NCBI GenBank assembly: GCA_016716365.1
Contig: JADJWM010000003.1
Span: forward strand, 1-64,000
DNA length: 64,000 nucleotides
DNA from: Chloracidobacterium sp.
GTDB lineage: Bacteria > Acidobacteriota > Blastocatellia > Pyrinomonadales > Pyrinomonadaceae
Reading direction: 5' to 3'
A program made the position numbers and the translations under genes. Positions 7,318-16,384 of this stretch are shown here, piece by piece (within the stretch, counting starts at the first letter, position 1; each line of letters starts with the position of its first letter). The notes below the pieces were generated by a model that was not told the DNA's origin, searched no databases, and saw nothing but the letters and a program-made list of their open reading frames with translations.

Positions 7318-10107
7318 TTACTTTTCCGGGCCCGGCCCGCCGTTTCCCCTCGCGGCCGAACCGTTCCGCATTTCCGCTATCATTTTTTCGATCGTCTCTT
7401 TCAGGTGATCGGTGACAGAGGCGTAGGATCTTTCGTCCATCGGCCCTCCGTTCCTGGAAGAACCGTTAAGGACGGACGCCGGAAGGAACGGCTCGCCGAA
7501 TCTTATCTTGACCTTGCTGGGGCGGATCTTCATTGAACGACGGGCCCAGACCTTGTGAAGGCCGTCGATCGCCACCGGGACGATCGGAAGCTCCAGTTCC
7601 GTGGCAAGGATCGCCGCCCCCTTTTTGAATTGATGAAGCTCGCCGTCGAACGCCCGCTCGCCCTCAGGGTAGATGTTCAAGATCCAACCGCCGCGAAGTC
7701 CGGCTGCCCCCGACCTCATTGCCTTCATAAGCTGGGTGTCGGGATCGACGGGCACCACGTTGAGCATCGTCGCAACGGACGACATCAACCTGTTCTCAAA
7801 GAACATACTGGCGCCGACGTGAAAGGTCTTCTTAAAGAAACGATAGGGGTAGGTCGAGCAAACGACAAACGGGTCGAGAAAACTCTGGTGATTCGGACAG
7901 ATCAGGAACGGCGCTTCCATTTTTCTCAAGTTTTCGGACCCATGAACCTCGAGCCGCATAAAGACCCGGGAGAACAGGTTGAAGCACTTATAGACCGTGA
8001 AAGCGAAGGCCGGAAAGAACCAGCGGTCGCGAAGCACGGTGCGGACCTCGGAGGGCCAGCTTGATTCGCGAACGATCTTTGACCAGTTCAGGTCAGGCAC
8101 GATCCCGGCACGATTGGTGCCGTCGGCCGAAGCCTCGACCAGGGCTGTCAGGTCGCGCACGGTCAACGCACTGGCGACCGCGTCCGGTTCGAACTGGAAG
8201 GAGAAAGCGTGTTCCAGTGCTGCAAACGTCTCGGCCCTGGCAAGCGAATCGAGGCCAAGATCGATCTCAAGATTCATATCCGGGTGGATGATCTCGGTGT
8301 CGGGTGAATTCTGCCTGACAGCCGCCGCGACGGCCCGTCCCACATGAGTAGCGAGAAGGTCGGAATCCGCCTCCGTCATTTCCCACGACCTTGCTTCCTT
8401 TGTTGTGCCCGCGATGGACCCGGACTCGACGGCGCGCTTGAGTTCGAACCGCTTGATCTTGCGGGTCGCAGTTCGCGGCAGGGGCTCGGCCCGGATGATA
8501 TAATCGCGGACCCTTTGATACTCCGGTAGCTCTCTGCCTAAGTTGTCCAGATCGAATCGGACCGCTTCCTTTGAATTCGCGATCTTTGAAGCCTTGAGGT
8601 AATCAAAATCGGGAACAACGACCGCGGCCAGCTTTTCGGCACCGGCCCGCTGTTCTTTGTCGTCGCGGACGCCTATGATCGCAAGTTCTTCGACCATTGC
8701 CGATTTCAAGTAGTGTACCTCGAGGTCTTCGGGATGAACGTTTTTGCCCGATGGAAGGACGATCACGTCCTTGGCCCGGCCGACGATATAAAGGTGGCCG
8801 TCGGCGTCGAATTTGCCCAGATCGCCGGAGCGGAACCAGCCGTCGTCGGTGAACGCATCGGCGGTTGCTTCGGGGTTCTTGTAATAGCCGGAAAACACCA
8901 TCCCGCCGCGGATCAGCACTTCCCCGACTCCTTCAGCGTCTGGGTCAGCGATCTTCACTTCGGAGCCCAAAAGCGGTTTTCCGACAGACCCGACGCGATT
9001 ATCATCAACGTAGGTGCCGGTCGCTGCCCCGCTGGTTTCGGTCAGGCCATAGCCTTGCAGGATGGTGAATCCGAGCTTGTGAAAATCGCGAGCGACCTCC
9101 TCGTCGAACCGCGACCCGGCGGACACCGCAAGTCGAAGCTCACCGCCGAACGATTCGTGGACCTTTCCGAAGAATGTCTTTCCGAGGTTGGCGCCGAGTC
9201 CGTCGCGCAAGGCCCCGTTTGCTGACAACATCGCGCGGAACAGTGCCCGGACAGCCGCTGGTTTGGCGGCGACGGCGTCGAAGATCTTCTTATGGAATAG
9301 GTACCAAAGACGCGGGACCGTTGTCAGGATCGTCGGTTTGAACTCCTTCATCGCTGAGCCCAACTCGGCGGGCGAGAGTTCCTTCAGATAGCCAACCTCG
9401 CAGCCGTAGGTCGTTGCGACCCACAGGTTTACGATCTGCAAATAGGCATGAAAGAGGGGTAGAAGGCTGAGAATGCGTTCTTTATCGGTGAGTTCGAGGA
9501 TCTTATTGATCCCGTCGAGTTCCGCGATGATATTTCCGTGCGTGAGCGGCACGCCCTTTGGACGGCCCGTCGTTCCGCTCGTGTAGATAAGCAAGGCGAC
9601 GTCGTCACCCGCGGCCGCGGGCTTTTCGTCGGCGAACGAGGCGGGAAAACCGCCCGCCGTCCATTCAGAGAATGAGCCGAATCCGTTCGAACCCGAATTA
9701 TCGCTGCCCCAAACGACGGCCGGAATGCTACGGCCGAGCTTCTCTTCGATCTGGCGGAATCTTTCTCGCTGCGAGTTATCGATGAATGCAAGCTTTGTTT
9801 CCGAATTTTCAAGAAAGTTGGTGACAGTTTCGAGTTCGCCGTGCGGATCGATCGGGACACATACGGCCCCACGGTAAAGTGTACCTAAATAAGCGATCGC
9901 CCAGCACGGATGGTTCTCGCCGATGACCGCGACGCGTTCACCGAATCCCACGTTTTCCTTGCCGATTCGGTACGCGACCGAGCGGATCTGATCAAGTGTT
10001 TCGCCAAAAGTGTAGGTCTGGTTTTCGTCGCCGACCACGCGCATGGCGATCTTTTCCGCGCGGGACTCGAACGAGTTCACGAGTCGTCTGATGTATGAAT
10101 CCGTCAT
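7318..10107 (-). CDS. Acyl-CoA/ACP ligase - ACP - PlsC acyltransferase fusion
   Basis: Three-domain lipid enzyme of 929 residues. Residues about 1-560 are an AMP-forming acyl-activating enzyme with the P-loop-like YTSGTTGRPKGVPLTHGN motif, GYGLTETSG and the DGWFRSGDLG hinge region. Residues about 580-665 form an acyl-carrier domain with the phosphopantetheine Ser in LGLDSLARAE. Residues about 700-905 are a 1-acylglycerol-phosphate acyltransferase domain with the HX4D motif in PNHQSFLDPF and the YPEGERAF motif. The layout suggests that a free fatty acid is activated, loaded on the built-in carrier and passed to a lysophospholipid, as in Aas-type acyl recycling but with a carrier domain included. 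No frameshift. It is alone on its strand here. Confidence 0.85.
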   Translation of the reverse strand: MTDSYIRRLVNSFESRAEKIAMRVVGDENQTYTFGETLDQIRSVAYRIGKENVGFGERVAVIGENHPCWAIAYLGTLYRGAVCVPIDPHGELETVTNFLENSETKLAFIDNSQRERFRQIEEKLGRSIPAVVWGSDNSGSNGFGSFSEWTAGGFPASFADEKPAAAGDDVALLIYTSGTTGRPKGVPLTHGNIIAELDGINKILELTDKERILSLLPLFHAYLQIVNLWVATTYGCEVGYLKELSPAELGSAMKEFKPTILTTVPRLWYLFHKKIFDAVAAKPAAVRALFRAMLSANGALRDGLGANLGKTFFGKVHESFGGELRLAVSAGSRFDEEVARDFHKLGFTILQGYGLTETSGAATGTYVDDNRVGSVGKPLLGSEVKIADPDAEGVGEVLIRGGMVFSGYYKNPEATADAFTDDGWFRSGDLGKFDADGHLYIVGRAKDVIVLPSGKNVHPEDLEVHYLKSAMVEELAIIGVRDDKEQRAGAEKLAAVVVPDFDYLKASKIANSKEAVRFDLDNLGRELPEYQRVRDYIIRAEPLPRTATRKIKRFELKRAVESGSIAGTTKEARSWEMTEADSDLLATHVGRAVAAAVRQNSPDTEIIHPDMNLEIDLGLDSLARAETFAALEHAFSFQFEPDAVASALTVRDLTALVEASADGTNRAGIVPDLNWSKIVRESSWPSEVRTVLRDRWFFPAFAFTVYKCFNLFSRVFMRLEVHGSENLRKMEAPFLICPNHQSFLDPFVVCSTYPYRFFKKTFHVGASMFFENRLMSSVATMLNVVPVDPDTQLMKAMRSGAAGLRGGWILNIYPEGERAFDGELHQFKKGAAILATELELPIVPVAIDGLHKVWARRSMKIRPSKVKIRFGEPFLPASVLNGSSRNGGPMDERSYASVTDHLKETIEKMIAEMRNGSAARGNGGPGPEK

Positions 10108-10304
10108 TTGCGTGTCCTGCGATCTTCGGGAGGTCTGTTCCGATCCGGATGATCCGAAAACCTTCAGTATGTGGTTTTGGAACGAACGCGTGAACTAACT
10201 TTAGGGCCAAATAATGAATCTTTGCAATTCTGTCCGATAACGTTTTCTATTTGCAAAGGGGGTTAATCATACGAAACCGGCGTTTCGTTGGTCAAGCATT
10301 TGAT

Positions 10305-10925
10305 TCATAAGGTGACTTTCATTGCCGTGCCAATCACTTTCGTCGATGAGGAACGTGAAAAATTGTCGCCTTGATAGAGGTAGTAGACGTCGAATGATAA
10401 CTTTCTTGAGAGTGCCTTATTGAAACCGGCGCTAATCCGATTGCGGGAAAACCGGCCGGACGCAGAATCATAGAATGGTTCTTCGATAACGTACACTTTC
10501 ATTCCCTTGACCAGCTTTTCGGGCAGGTTCTTCTCGATGATGATAGACGGCCTGTATCGCCAAGTATTCCTTCCCGGGCGGAATCGGTATTCGAACCGGC
10601 TTCGATGAGCGATGCCGAAACCGCGGAACTCGTTCTTCACCTGCGCCATCAGTGAATAGCGATACTCGTACCGGAACCGCCCCAAAACGTTCCGATCCGA
10701 AATAAAGGTGACGAAGGGTAAAACGGAGATATTATCTGAAAAGTCCTTACGCACGCCGACGCTGTACCTGACGTTGTCCACGTTGGTCAGTCGTTGACCG
10801 AATTGAACAGTTGCCATTGTGATCAGGTCCAGGCTCTTAGTGATCGGTACCGAAACTTGCAGGTCATTCCATGACTGGACCTCGGGTTCGTTCGTGACCT
10901 GGCCCAAGATGGGTCCGATACACAA
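10305..10925 (-). CDS. DUF2490-type outer-membrane beta-barrel protein, start uncertain
   Basis: A protein of about 206 residues resembling DUF2490 proteins: alternating beta strands rich in Arg, Tyr and Phe (FRYEYRYSLMAQVKNEF, HRSRFEYRFRPGRNTWRYRPS) and a start of the mature part like SWNDLQVSVP. The annotated start is a TTG with no visible ribosome-binding site. In the same frame upstream lies a good hydrophobic signal segment (KQLIPFLIIFFAFYLCIGPI) but no ATG. An ATG at 10986 would reach it with a one-base shift near 10968. So the true start is either a non-ATG codon or hidden by a one-base error. Function unknown. Confidence 0.6.
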   Translation of the reverse strand: MCIGPILGQVTNEPEVQSWNDLQVSVPITKSLDLITMATVQFGQRLTNVDNVRYSVGVRKDFSDNISVLPFVTFISDRNVLGRFRYEYRYSLMAQVKNEFRGFGIAHRSRFEYRFRPGRNTWRYRPSIIIEKNLPEKLVKGMKVYVIEEPFYDSASGRFSRNRISAGFNKALSRKLSFDVYYLYQGDNFSRSSSTKVIGTAMKVTL

Positions 10926-10989
10926 ATAGAATGCGAAAAAGATGATCAGAAAAGGAATTAATTGTTTCGGTTGGGGATGTTCCCATCAG

Positions 10990-11007
10990 TGTAACAAAGA
11001 TGTTACA
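10990..11007. promoter_or_regulatory. Perfect palindrome TGTAAC-N6-GTTACA
   Basis: A perfect inverted repeat of 6 bases with a 6-base spacer (AAAGAT), just upstream of the DUF2490 gene and 31 bases below the lipid-kinase stop. Size and symmetry fit a dimeric repressor or activator operator. The cognate regulator is not known. Confidence 0.45.
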
Positions 11008-11037
11008 TCATCGAAACCGCTGCCCCGCGGACCGTTG

Positions 11038-11976
11038 CTAGGAATGTGGAACGCGGACCGAAAGTGCCCGCGGAACGATCTCATAGACGGCGGGAAGTCG
11101 TCCTGGGAGCTCGCCGTCCGTTTCTATCTGGACGTCGGGGCCGGCAGGGCGGGCCTCGATCTTTTTGGCGTGGATGCTTTTCACTTCCTCGAGATTGAGG
11201 TGGGAACCGTTATACAGGGTGTATGCGTTCAGCAGGATCTTGGCCGTCTTGATGTCGCCGATGTTCACAACGTCAAAGTAACCGTCATCGAGTTTTGCCT
11301 CGGGTGCGATCAGCATTCCCCCGCCGAAATAACGGGCGTTGGCAACGCAGAAATTGACGGTCAGCAGGGGTCGCTCTTCGCCGCCGTCGATCTTGACCAG
11401 CACGGATGCGGCGTCGAGGCCGACGACTTCCTGCAGCGTGGATAGTGCAAAGCTGGCCCGGCCGCGGACACCGCCGAGCGGAAGCCATTCGAGGGCCTTG
11501 TTCGATTTGACGCGACCGATGATCGAGGCGGCGAGGCCGAATGAGGACACGTTAAGGAAATAACGAGATGCGGGGCCGCCATAATGATCGGTGAATGAAA
11601 CACGGCCGACGTCGATGCGTTTCGTCCGGCCTTCACGGAGGGCCCGGGCGGCCTCGCGGTGCGATCCCGGAATCTCGAGCGACCGTCGGAAATCGCCGCC
11701 GGTGCCCGAAGGGAAAATGCCCAACTCGGCGTCGGCACCGCTTTCGAGGATGCCGTTCGCAACCTCATTGATCGTACCGTCACCGCCGCATGCGATTATC
11801 AAAGAGGCACTCTCGGCGGCGTATTTACGAGCGAGAATAGTGCCGTCCCCGGCTGCTTTGGTGAACGCGACCTTGAATGGGCCGAAATGAGCGCGAAGGT
11901 CCGATGCGATCGACGACCAGCTTTCGCGGGTCGAGCCTCCGGCCGATTTGGGATTGACGATTACGATCGGGATCAT
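11038..11976 (-). CDS. Diacylglycerol kinase family lipid kinase (YegS/BmrU-like)
   Basis: Soluble lipid kinase of 312 residues. The N-terminal DAGK catalytic domain starts IPIVIVNPKSAGGS and carries the nucleotide-binding motif CGGDGTINEVANGIL near residue 65, then IFPSGTGGDFRRSL. The C-terminal beta-sandwich includes the FGGGMLIAPEAKLDDGYFDVV segment typical of the family. It likely phosphorylates diacylglycerol or a related lipid. The start is the ATG at 11976. It lies downstream of a terminator that closes the pepP operon, so it is transcribed separately. The exact lipid substrate cannot be assigned. Confidence 0.85.
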   Translation of the reverse strand: MIPIVIVNPKSAGGSTRESWSSIASDLRAHFGPFKVAFTKAAGDGTILARKYAAESASLIIACGGDGTINEVANGILESGADAELGIFPSGTGGDFRRSLEIPGSHREAARALREGRTKRIDVGRVSFTDHYGGPASRYFLNVSSFGLAASIIGRVKSNKALEWLPLGGVRGRASFALSTLQEVVGLDAASVLVKIDGGEERPLLTVNFCVANARYFGGGMLIAPEAKLDDGYFDVVNIGDIKTAKILLNAYTLYNGSHLNLEEVKSIHAKKIEARPAGPDVQIETDGELPGRLPAVYEIVPRALSVRVPHS

Positions 11977-12025
11977 TGCTGAAAAGATTATGAGGACGGC
12001 CGGTTTGAGGTGTCAAACCGCGCAA

Positions 12026-12052
12026 AAAGAGGCGGCTGCGGGCCGCCTCTTT
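12026..12052 (-). terminator. Intrinsic terminator after the Xaa-Pro peptidase gene
   Basis: Perfect 11-bp stem (12026-12036 with 12042-12052) with a 5-base loop. On the minus strand it is followed by a run of T, as expected for the operon ending at 12066. Confidence 0.85.
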
Positions 12053-12065
12053 CATACGGTTAGTT

Positions 12066-13637
12066 TTACTCGGCCGAATCATGCAGGTGAAACGGAAGAG
12101 TCGGACGAGTGAACGAGGTCCAAACGAACTCCTTCGAGGCTCTTGCCATGAACGCTTCGATCTCGCTCATCTTTCGCGGAAGTTTGGCGGTCATCCATTC
12201 AACACCGTTCTCGGTCACGAGCATATCGTCTTCGATCCGAACGCCGATGTTCTTGTACTTTTCAAATACCGGGCGGACCTTTTCCTTGAATGCCCGATTC
12301 TCGGGCGTGTCGGGCAGGTTGTCGAGGGCATCCTCGCGGATGTAAATTCCAGGCTCGTTCGTAAAGACCATGCCCGGCTTTAACGGGGCCTGATAGCTGC
12401 CTACGTCGTGCACGTTCATCCCGAGCCAATGGCCCAGGCCGTGAATGAACCAGTAGCTCACCTGACGCGAATTCTTATCGGTCACGAGGCCGAGCTTGAA
12501 AAGGCCGTCGTTGATGGTGTTTCGCGCGATCTGACTCAACTCGCCGAAGCTGACGCCCGGCTTGGTCGCCTTGGCAACGGCCTCCTGTGCATCGTAAACG
12601 ATCTGGTAGATCTCTGCCTGTTCCTTCGAGAATTTGCCGTTCACGGGGAATGTACGGGTAACATCGGCGGTGTAATGCTCGTATTCAGCACCGACGTCCA
12701 TCAGGAGCAGGCTGCCTTTTTTGATCGGGCTCTGCGATTCGACGTAATGGAGCGTGGTCGCATTCTCGTCGCAGCCGACGATCGACGGGTAGCCCCAGAA
12801 ATCCGCGTTGCGGCGGCGGAAGGTGTATTCGACCTCGGCATGGACCTCGTATTCCCAGCTCGCACGGCCGACCATCGCCATCGAGCGAAGCTGGGCCTCG
12901 GTGGTTATATCGATGGCATGCTGGAGCATCTTCAACTCGTAAGGCGATTTGATATGCCGCAGTTCGGCGAAGATCGGCTGGGCGTTCTCAACTCGGTACT
13001 CGGTCAAAGCCTTCGAGAACTCGTGCTCGACGCGATATTCGCGTTTGCCGTTCGTATCGTTGTCGCTGTTCGGGAGCAGCAGGTACAAAGTCGGTGCATT
13101 ATTGATCGTGACGAGGCCGTCCTTTGAAGTGAACACACGGCTGCCTTTAAGGGCTGCGAGAAACGCGTCTTTCTCCGATGCGTCCACGATCCGCTTCAGG
13201 CCCGAGACCTTTGTCGCCTGCTCGCGGGAGTACATTTTGCCCTCCCACGCTTCGCGGAGTGCGATCCGCTTCGGAAGGAAGAGTGTTTCGGTGACAACGC
13301 CATCCTTCTTTGAGATCACAAGCGTGGCCCCGTTCTGCTTCAAAGCGGTGAGGTAGTAGAGGTTGTTCTCCTGACGATAAACGTAATCGACGTCGTTGGT
13401 ATAAAGCCGCGGCTCGGCGCTGAAAAGCACCATGATGCTGTTGTCCGGCATCTTTGCAGCCACGGCAGCACGGCGGCGTGCGAGTTCCGCGTGCCGCTCC
13501 GCGTCAGTGAACTTCGGGGCGGCCGGGGCCCGCGGGACCGGGTCCGAAGCCGGGTTGGCCGGAGCGGCCTTGAGAAGCGCGACCAGGCCGGTCAGCAGAA
13601 ATGCGATCAATATTATCCAAACAATTGCACGTTTCAT
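12066..13637 (-). CDS. pepP: Xaa-Pro aminopeptidase, M24B family, exported
   Basis: Metallopeptidase of 523 residues removing N-terminal residues before proline. It begins with a hydrophobic signal or anchor segment (VWIILIAFLLTGLVALL), then a creatinase-like N-terminal domain and a pita-bread catalytic domain. All five metal ligands can be placed: the Asp pair in LLMDVGAEYEHYTADVTR, the His in HGLGHWLGMNVHDVG, the Glu in TNEPGIYI and the Glu in GVRIEDDMLV. Predicted location is periplasmic, unlike cytoplasmic E. coli PepP. Its start overlaps the stop of the upstream NHL/M23-like gene by 4 bases, so the two form an operon ended by the hairpin at 12026-12052. Confidence 0.88.
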   Translation of the reverse strand: MKRAIVWIILIAFLLTGLVALLKAAPANPASDPVPRAPAAPKFTDAERHAELARRRAAVAAKMPDNSIMVLFSAEPRLYTNDVDYVYRQENNLYYLTALKQNGATLVISKKDGVVTETLFLPKRIALREAWEGKMYSREQATKVSGLKRIVDASEKDAFLAALKGSRVFTSKDGLVTINNAPTLYLLLPNSDNDTNGKREYRVEHEFSKALTEYRVENAQPIFAELRHIKSPYELKMLQHAIDITTEAQLRSMAMVGRASWEYEVHAEVEYTFRRRNADFWGYPSIVGCDENATTLHYVESQSPIKKGSLLLMDVGAEYEHYTADVTRTFPVNGKFSKEQAEIYQIVYDAQEAVAKATKPGVSFGELSQIARNTINDGLFKLGLVTDKNSRQVSYWFIHGLGHWLGMNVHDVGSYQAPLKPGMVFTNEPGIYIREDALDNLPDTPENRAFKEKVRPVFEKYKNIGVRIEDDMLVTENGVEWMTAKLPRKMSEIEAFMARASKEFVWTSFTRPTLPFHLHDSAE

Positions 13638-15658
13638 CTAATAACCTCTAAGTTCAGATCTTTGTATGAAATATTACCAAACCGGTCACCCGCGTAAACG
13701 CGGAGAATATAGTTTCCCTGCTCCATCGCAGCCGCGTCGAGAAATCCCTCGCTGAAATTTTCGCCGTCCACGCGGTTCGTGGCGAGGAAACTGAAGATCG
13801 TTTCGCCGGTAGCCCCGGACTGGCTCCCGGGACCGTAAACGAATTTCACGACCTCGTGCGGCGGCATCTTTTCAAACGAGATGGTCCACGGCCCGGGCCC
13901 TTCAAATTCGCTCGCGTCGCGGGCGAACGCGTAACCGATCCGGTAAGGTGCGAGACGCCGACGTTCGGCATTCCCGTCCATCCGGTCGTACGCGCGGACG
14001 GATACCCGCGTCTTTCCTCTCAAAACTATACGTCCGTAGCCGTTTTTTGTTTCGATGGGTGCCCAGAATGCCTCGTAAAACCTAACCTCAGTGATGACCG
14101 GCGGGATCGCGTCCCTCACGCCGGGAAGTTCGAGGGCGTCGAGGGCGTTCATCTCGCCGCCGGGCCGGCCTGCGATCAGGTGGACGTGGTTCATCGCGTT
14201 GAGCGTGCCGATCGGTTCGCCGGCACGAAATATTGTTCCGCGGGGAATGCGAACGCCGGCCGCTTTTCCGGTCCGGCCGTCTGTTTCGATAATGAATCGG
14301 CCGTCGTTAAAACTGCGGCCGTCAACATCGCGGCCGAGCCGTATGTGCACATAACCGGTCGTTGCGGTGCGGACCAGTTCGCGCAAAGTGCCGAAATTCT
14401 GGGCCGCGTGCGGGTCGAGGATCTTCTCGTCACGGATGAACCTCGCGGTCTCGCCGTATGCACCGGGGATGTCGAGGCCGTTGTGGAACCAGGCTTCCGA
14501 AGACTGGTCGACTATCTCGCCGCGGATCTCGCCAAGCGTGCCGGCGATCTCACGAGGCCGGTCCGGCGGATCGTACGGCCATCGTCCCGGCTGGAGCGCT
14601 CGAAATTCTTCGGGCGTGAACGAAAGGGCGGCAAGATCGACTGGCGGTCCGCTGGCAGCCGACTTTGGTCCATGGATCGAACGCACAAGGCCGTTCTCGC
14701 TGTCTGCGACGAAAATCTGCCCTTTAGAAACAGCGATGCCGGAAGGCCGATTAAACCGGGCATTCCGCGGCGGGCCGTCAAGCGCTCCGCGGCGGCCACC
14801 CGCAACCGTTTCGAGGTAGGGAAACGATCGATGGCCGAATGCACGGATCGCGTTGCCGTCTGCAATGATGATCACGCCGTTTTCGGTCACGGCGACGGCC
14901 GTCGGCGAGACCAGCGAGGCATCCGATGGCAGGCCGTCACGAAGGTCGCCACTGCCGTCACCGAACAGCGTCCAGACACGGCCGTCCGGTTCCACGACGC
15001 GGATCCTACGGTTACCCGAATCGGCAACCAGGAGCTTGTCGCCCTTCCAGATCGCGATCCCGAGCGGCGTATCGAACATAGCCGAATTGGCCGGCCCGTC
15101 GCCGAATCCGCGACTGCCGCCCGCAAGGGTTCGCACGACGCCGTCTCGGATCACGCGGATCCGGTCGTTGTAAGTGTCTGCAACGAAAATAGTTCCGTCG
15201 TCTGAGACCGCGATCCCGACCGGGGCGTTGAACCGTGAATCGGCGACAGGTCCATCGGCATTCCCGCGGGTTCCGTCGGAGCCGGCGATGGTCTCTACCG
15301 TTCCATTAGCGTCGATGCGTTTCACTGAATGTGAACCGGGATCGGCGACGAACAGGCTTCCATCGGGGCCGAATGCTATCCCGGATGGCGTGTCGAGGCC
15401 GACGGCGAATTCAGCCAGCCCGGCTTCGGAATGCCTGAAAATGCGGCCGCTATGGCCATCCGCAACGAAGATATCACTGCCGCGGACTGCGATCCCAAAC
15501 GGTTCGGCCAGCTTGTCTTCAAGCGCGAAGCCGGTCGAAACGTGCTCGAATCGATAATTCACGGGGCCGGTGCCGCAGCCAGCCATCATCAACACGGCTG
15601 AAAGGAAAATGCCGTGAAACAAGGCTTGAGAATGGCGAATTAGTATGAAAAACCGCAC
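13634..15658 (-). CDS. NHL-repeat lipoprotein with C-terminal M23-like domain
   Basis: Secreted protein of 674 residues. A signal sequence with lipobox (SAVLMMAGC, Cys near 28) makes it a likely lipoprotein. Residues about 40-345 are some five NHL repeats (PFGIAVRGSDIFVADGHSGRI and similar), forming a beta-propeller. Residues about 390-530 look like a degenerate peptidase M23 fold (TGYVHIRLGRDVDG, RAGEPIGTLNAMNHVHLIAG): the HVHL motif is kept, but the first metal His of LytM enzymes is not evident, so catalysis is doubtful. The last part is an Ig-like tail. It is translationally coupled to pepP, suggesting a shared role in periplasmic peptide or cell-wall handling (inference). Confidence 0.7.
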   Translation of the reverse strand: MRFFILIRHSQALFHGIFLSAVLMMAGCGTGPVNYRFEHVSTGFALEDKLAEPFGIAVRGSDIFVADGHSGRIFRHSEAGLAEFAVGLDTPSGIAFGPDGSLFVADPGSHSVKRIDANGTVETIAGSDGTRGNADGPVADSRFNAPVGIAVSDDGTIFVADTYNDRIRVIRDGVVRTLAGGSRGFGDGPANSAMFDTPLGIAIWKGDKLLVADSGNRRIRVVEPDGRVWTLFGDGSGDLRDGLPSDASLVSPTAVAVTENGVIIIADGNAIRAFGHRSFPYLETVAGGRRGALDGPPRNARFNRPSGIAVSKGQIFVADSENGLVRSIHGPKSAASGPPVDLAALSFTPEEFRALQPGRWPYDPPDRPREIAGTLGEIRGEIVDQSSEAWFHNGLDIPGAYGETARFIRDEKILDPHAAQNFGTLRELVRTATTGYVHIRLGRDVDGRSFNDGRFIIETDGRTGKAAGVRIPRGTIFRAGEPIGTLNAMNHVHLIAGRPGGEMNALDALELPGVRDAIPPVITEVRFYEAFWAPIETKNGYGRIVLRGKTRVSVRAYDRMDGNAERRRLAPYRIGYAFARDASEFEGPGPWTISFEKMPPHEVVKFVYGPGSQSGATGETIFSFLATNRVDGENFSEGFLDAAAMEQGNYILRVYAGDRFGNISYKDLNLEVIR

Positions 15659-15745
15659 CAGGATGAATACTTTGCCGTGAACCGGAGGACTCTGTTAGTA
15701 TCTTCCTACAGCTTTCAAATTAACATCAAGGGAGGAACTTCAATT

Positions 15746-16381
15746 ATGTTATCGCTGCAGGACCTGCTCGGGCAGGATAAAGGAAACAGCGCCTTGGGTG
15801 AGATCAGCAATACGGTAGGAGCCGAACCGTCGCTTGTAAATTCGGCTATCCAGATGGCCTTGCCTGCGATCATCGGCGGCTTGGCGAACAACGCCGCCAC
15901 TCCGCAGGGTGCCCAGAGCCTGGACCAGGCCTTGACGCGTGACCACGACGGAAGCATCCTCGGGAATCTCGGTGGCCTCGGAAGCCTGATCTTCGGGCAG
16001 CTTCAATCGCCAGAGCCGACGCCGAAACAGCTTGACGCCGGTGGGATCCTGGGCCATATCCTCGGGAATAATCAAGGCCCGGTGGTCGAACAGGTGAGCA
16101 ACAACACGGGCCTGAATATGGGACAGGTGGCCCAGATCCTGATGATGCTCGCTCCGTTGGTGATGGGTTATCTCGGGCAGAAGAAGCAGGAGCAGAACGT
16201 CGGGGCCGAAGGCCTGGGCGGCTTGTTGGGAGGCCTTCTCGGCGGCCAGCAGGCGGCGGCAGCTCCTTCGTCAGGCAATGCGATGCTCGACTTTGCCTCT
16301 TCAATGCTGGACAGCGACCGCGACGGTTCGGCAATGGACGACATCGCGTCGATGGCGTTGAATTACATCACAAAGAAGTAA
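15746..16381 (+). CDS. DUF937 (YidB-like) protein
   Basis: Cytoplasmic-looking protein of about 211 residues. It opens MLSLQDLLGQDKGNSALGEI and shows the DUF937 pattern of conserved small and hydrophobic residues (LVNSAIQMALPAIIGGLANN, DHDGSILGNLGGL, VEQVSNNTGLNMGQVAQILMMLAPLVMGYL), with Gly-rich and DRDGS segments near the end. The start is fixed by GGGAGGA eight bases before the ATG at 15746; the upstream in-frame ATG at 15677 has no ribosome site. The function of the family is not established. Confidence 0.8.
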   Translation: MLSLQDLLGQDKGNSALGEISNTVGAEPSLVNSAIQMALPAIIGGLANNAATPQGAQSLDQALTRDHDGSILGNLGGLGSLIFGQLQSPEPTPKQLDAGGILGHILGNNQGPVVEQVSNNTGLNMGQVAQILMMLAPLVMGYLGQKKQEQNVGAEGLGGLLGGLLGGQQAAAAPSSGNAMLDFASSMLDSDRDGSAMDDIASMALNYITKK

Positions 16382-16384
16382 GGG

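Noticed and set aside
13856..15205. 449-codon open frame on the plus strand
   Set aside because: It is antisense to the NHL/M23-like lipoprotein gene, which has clear repeats and a lipobox; the antisense protein has no recognisable domain.
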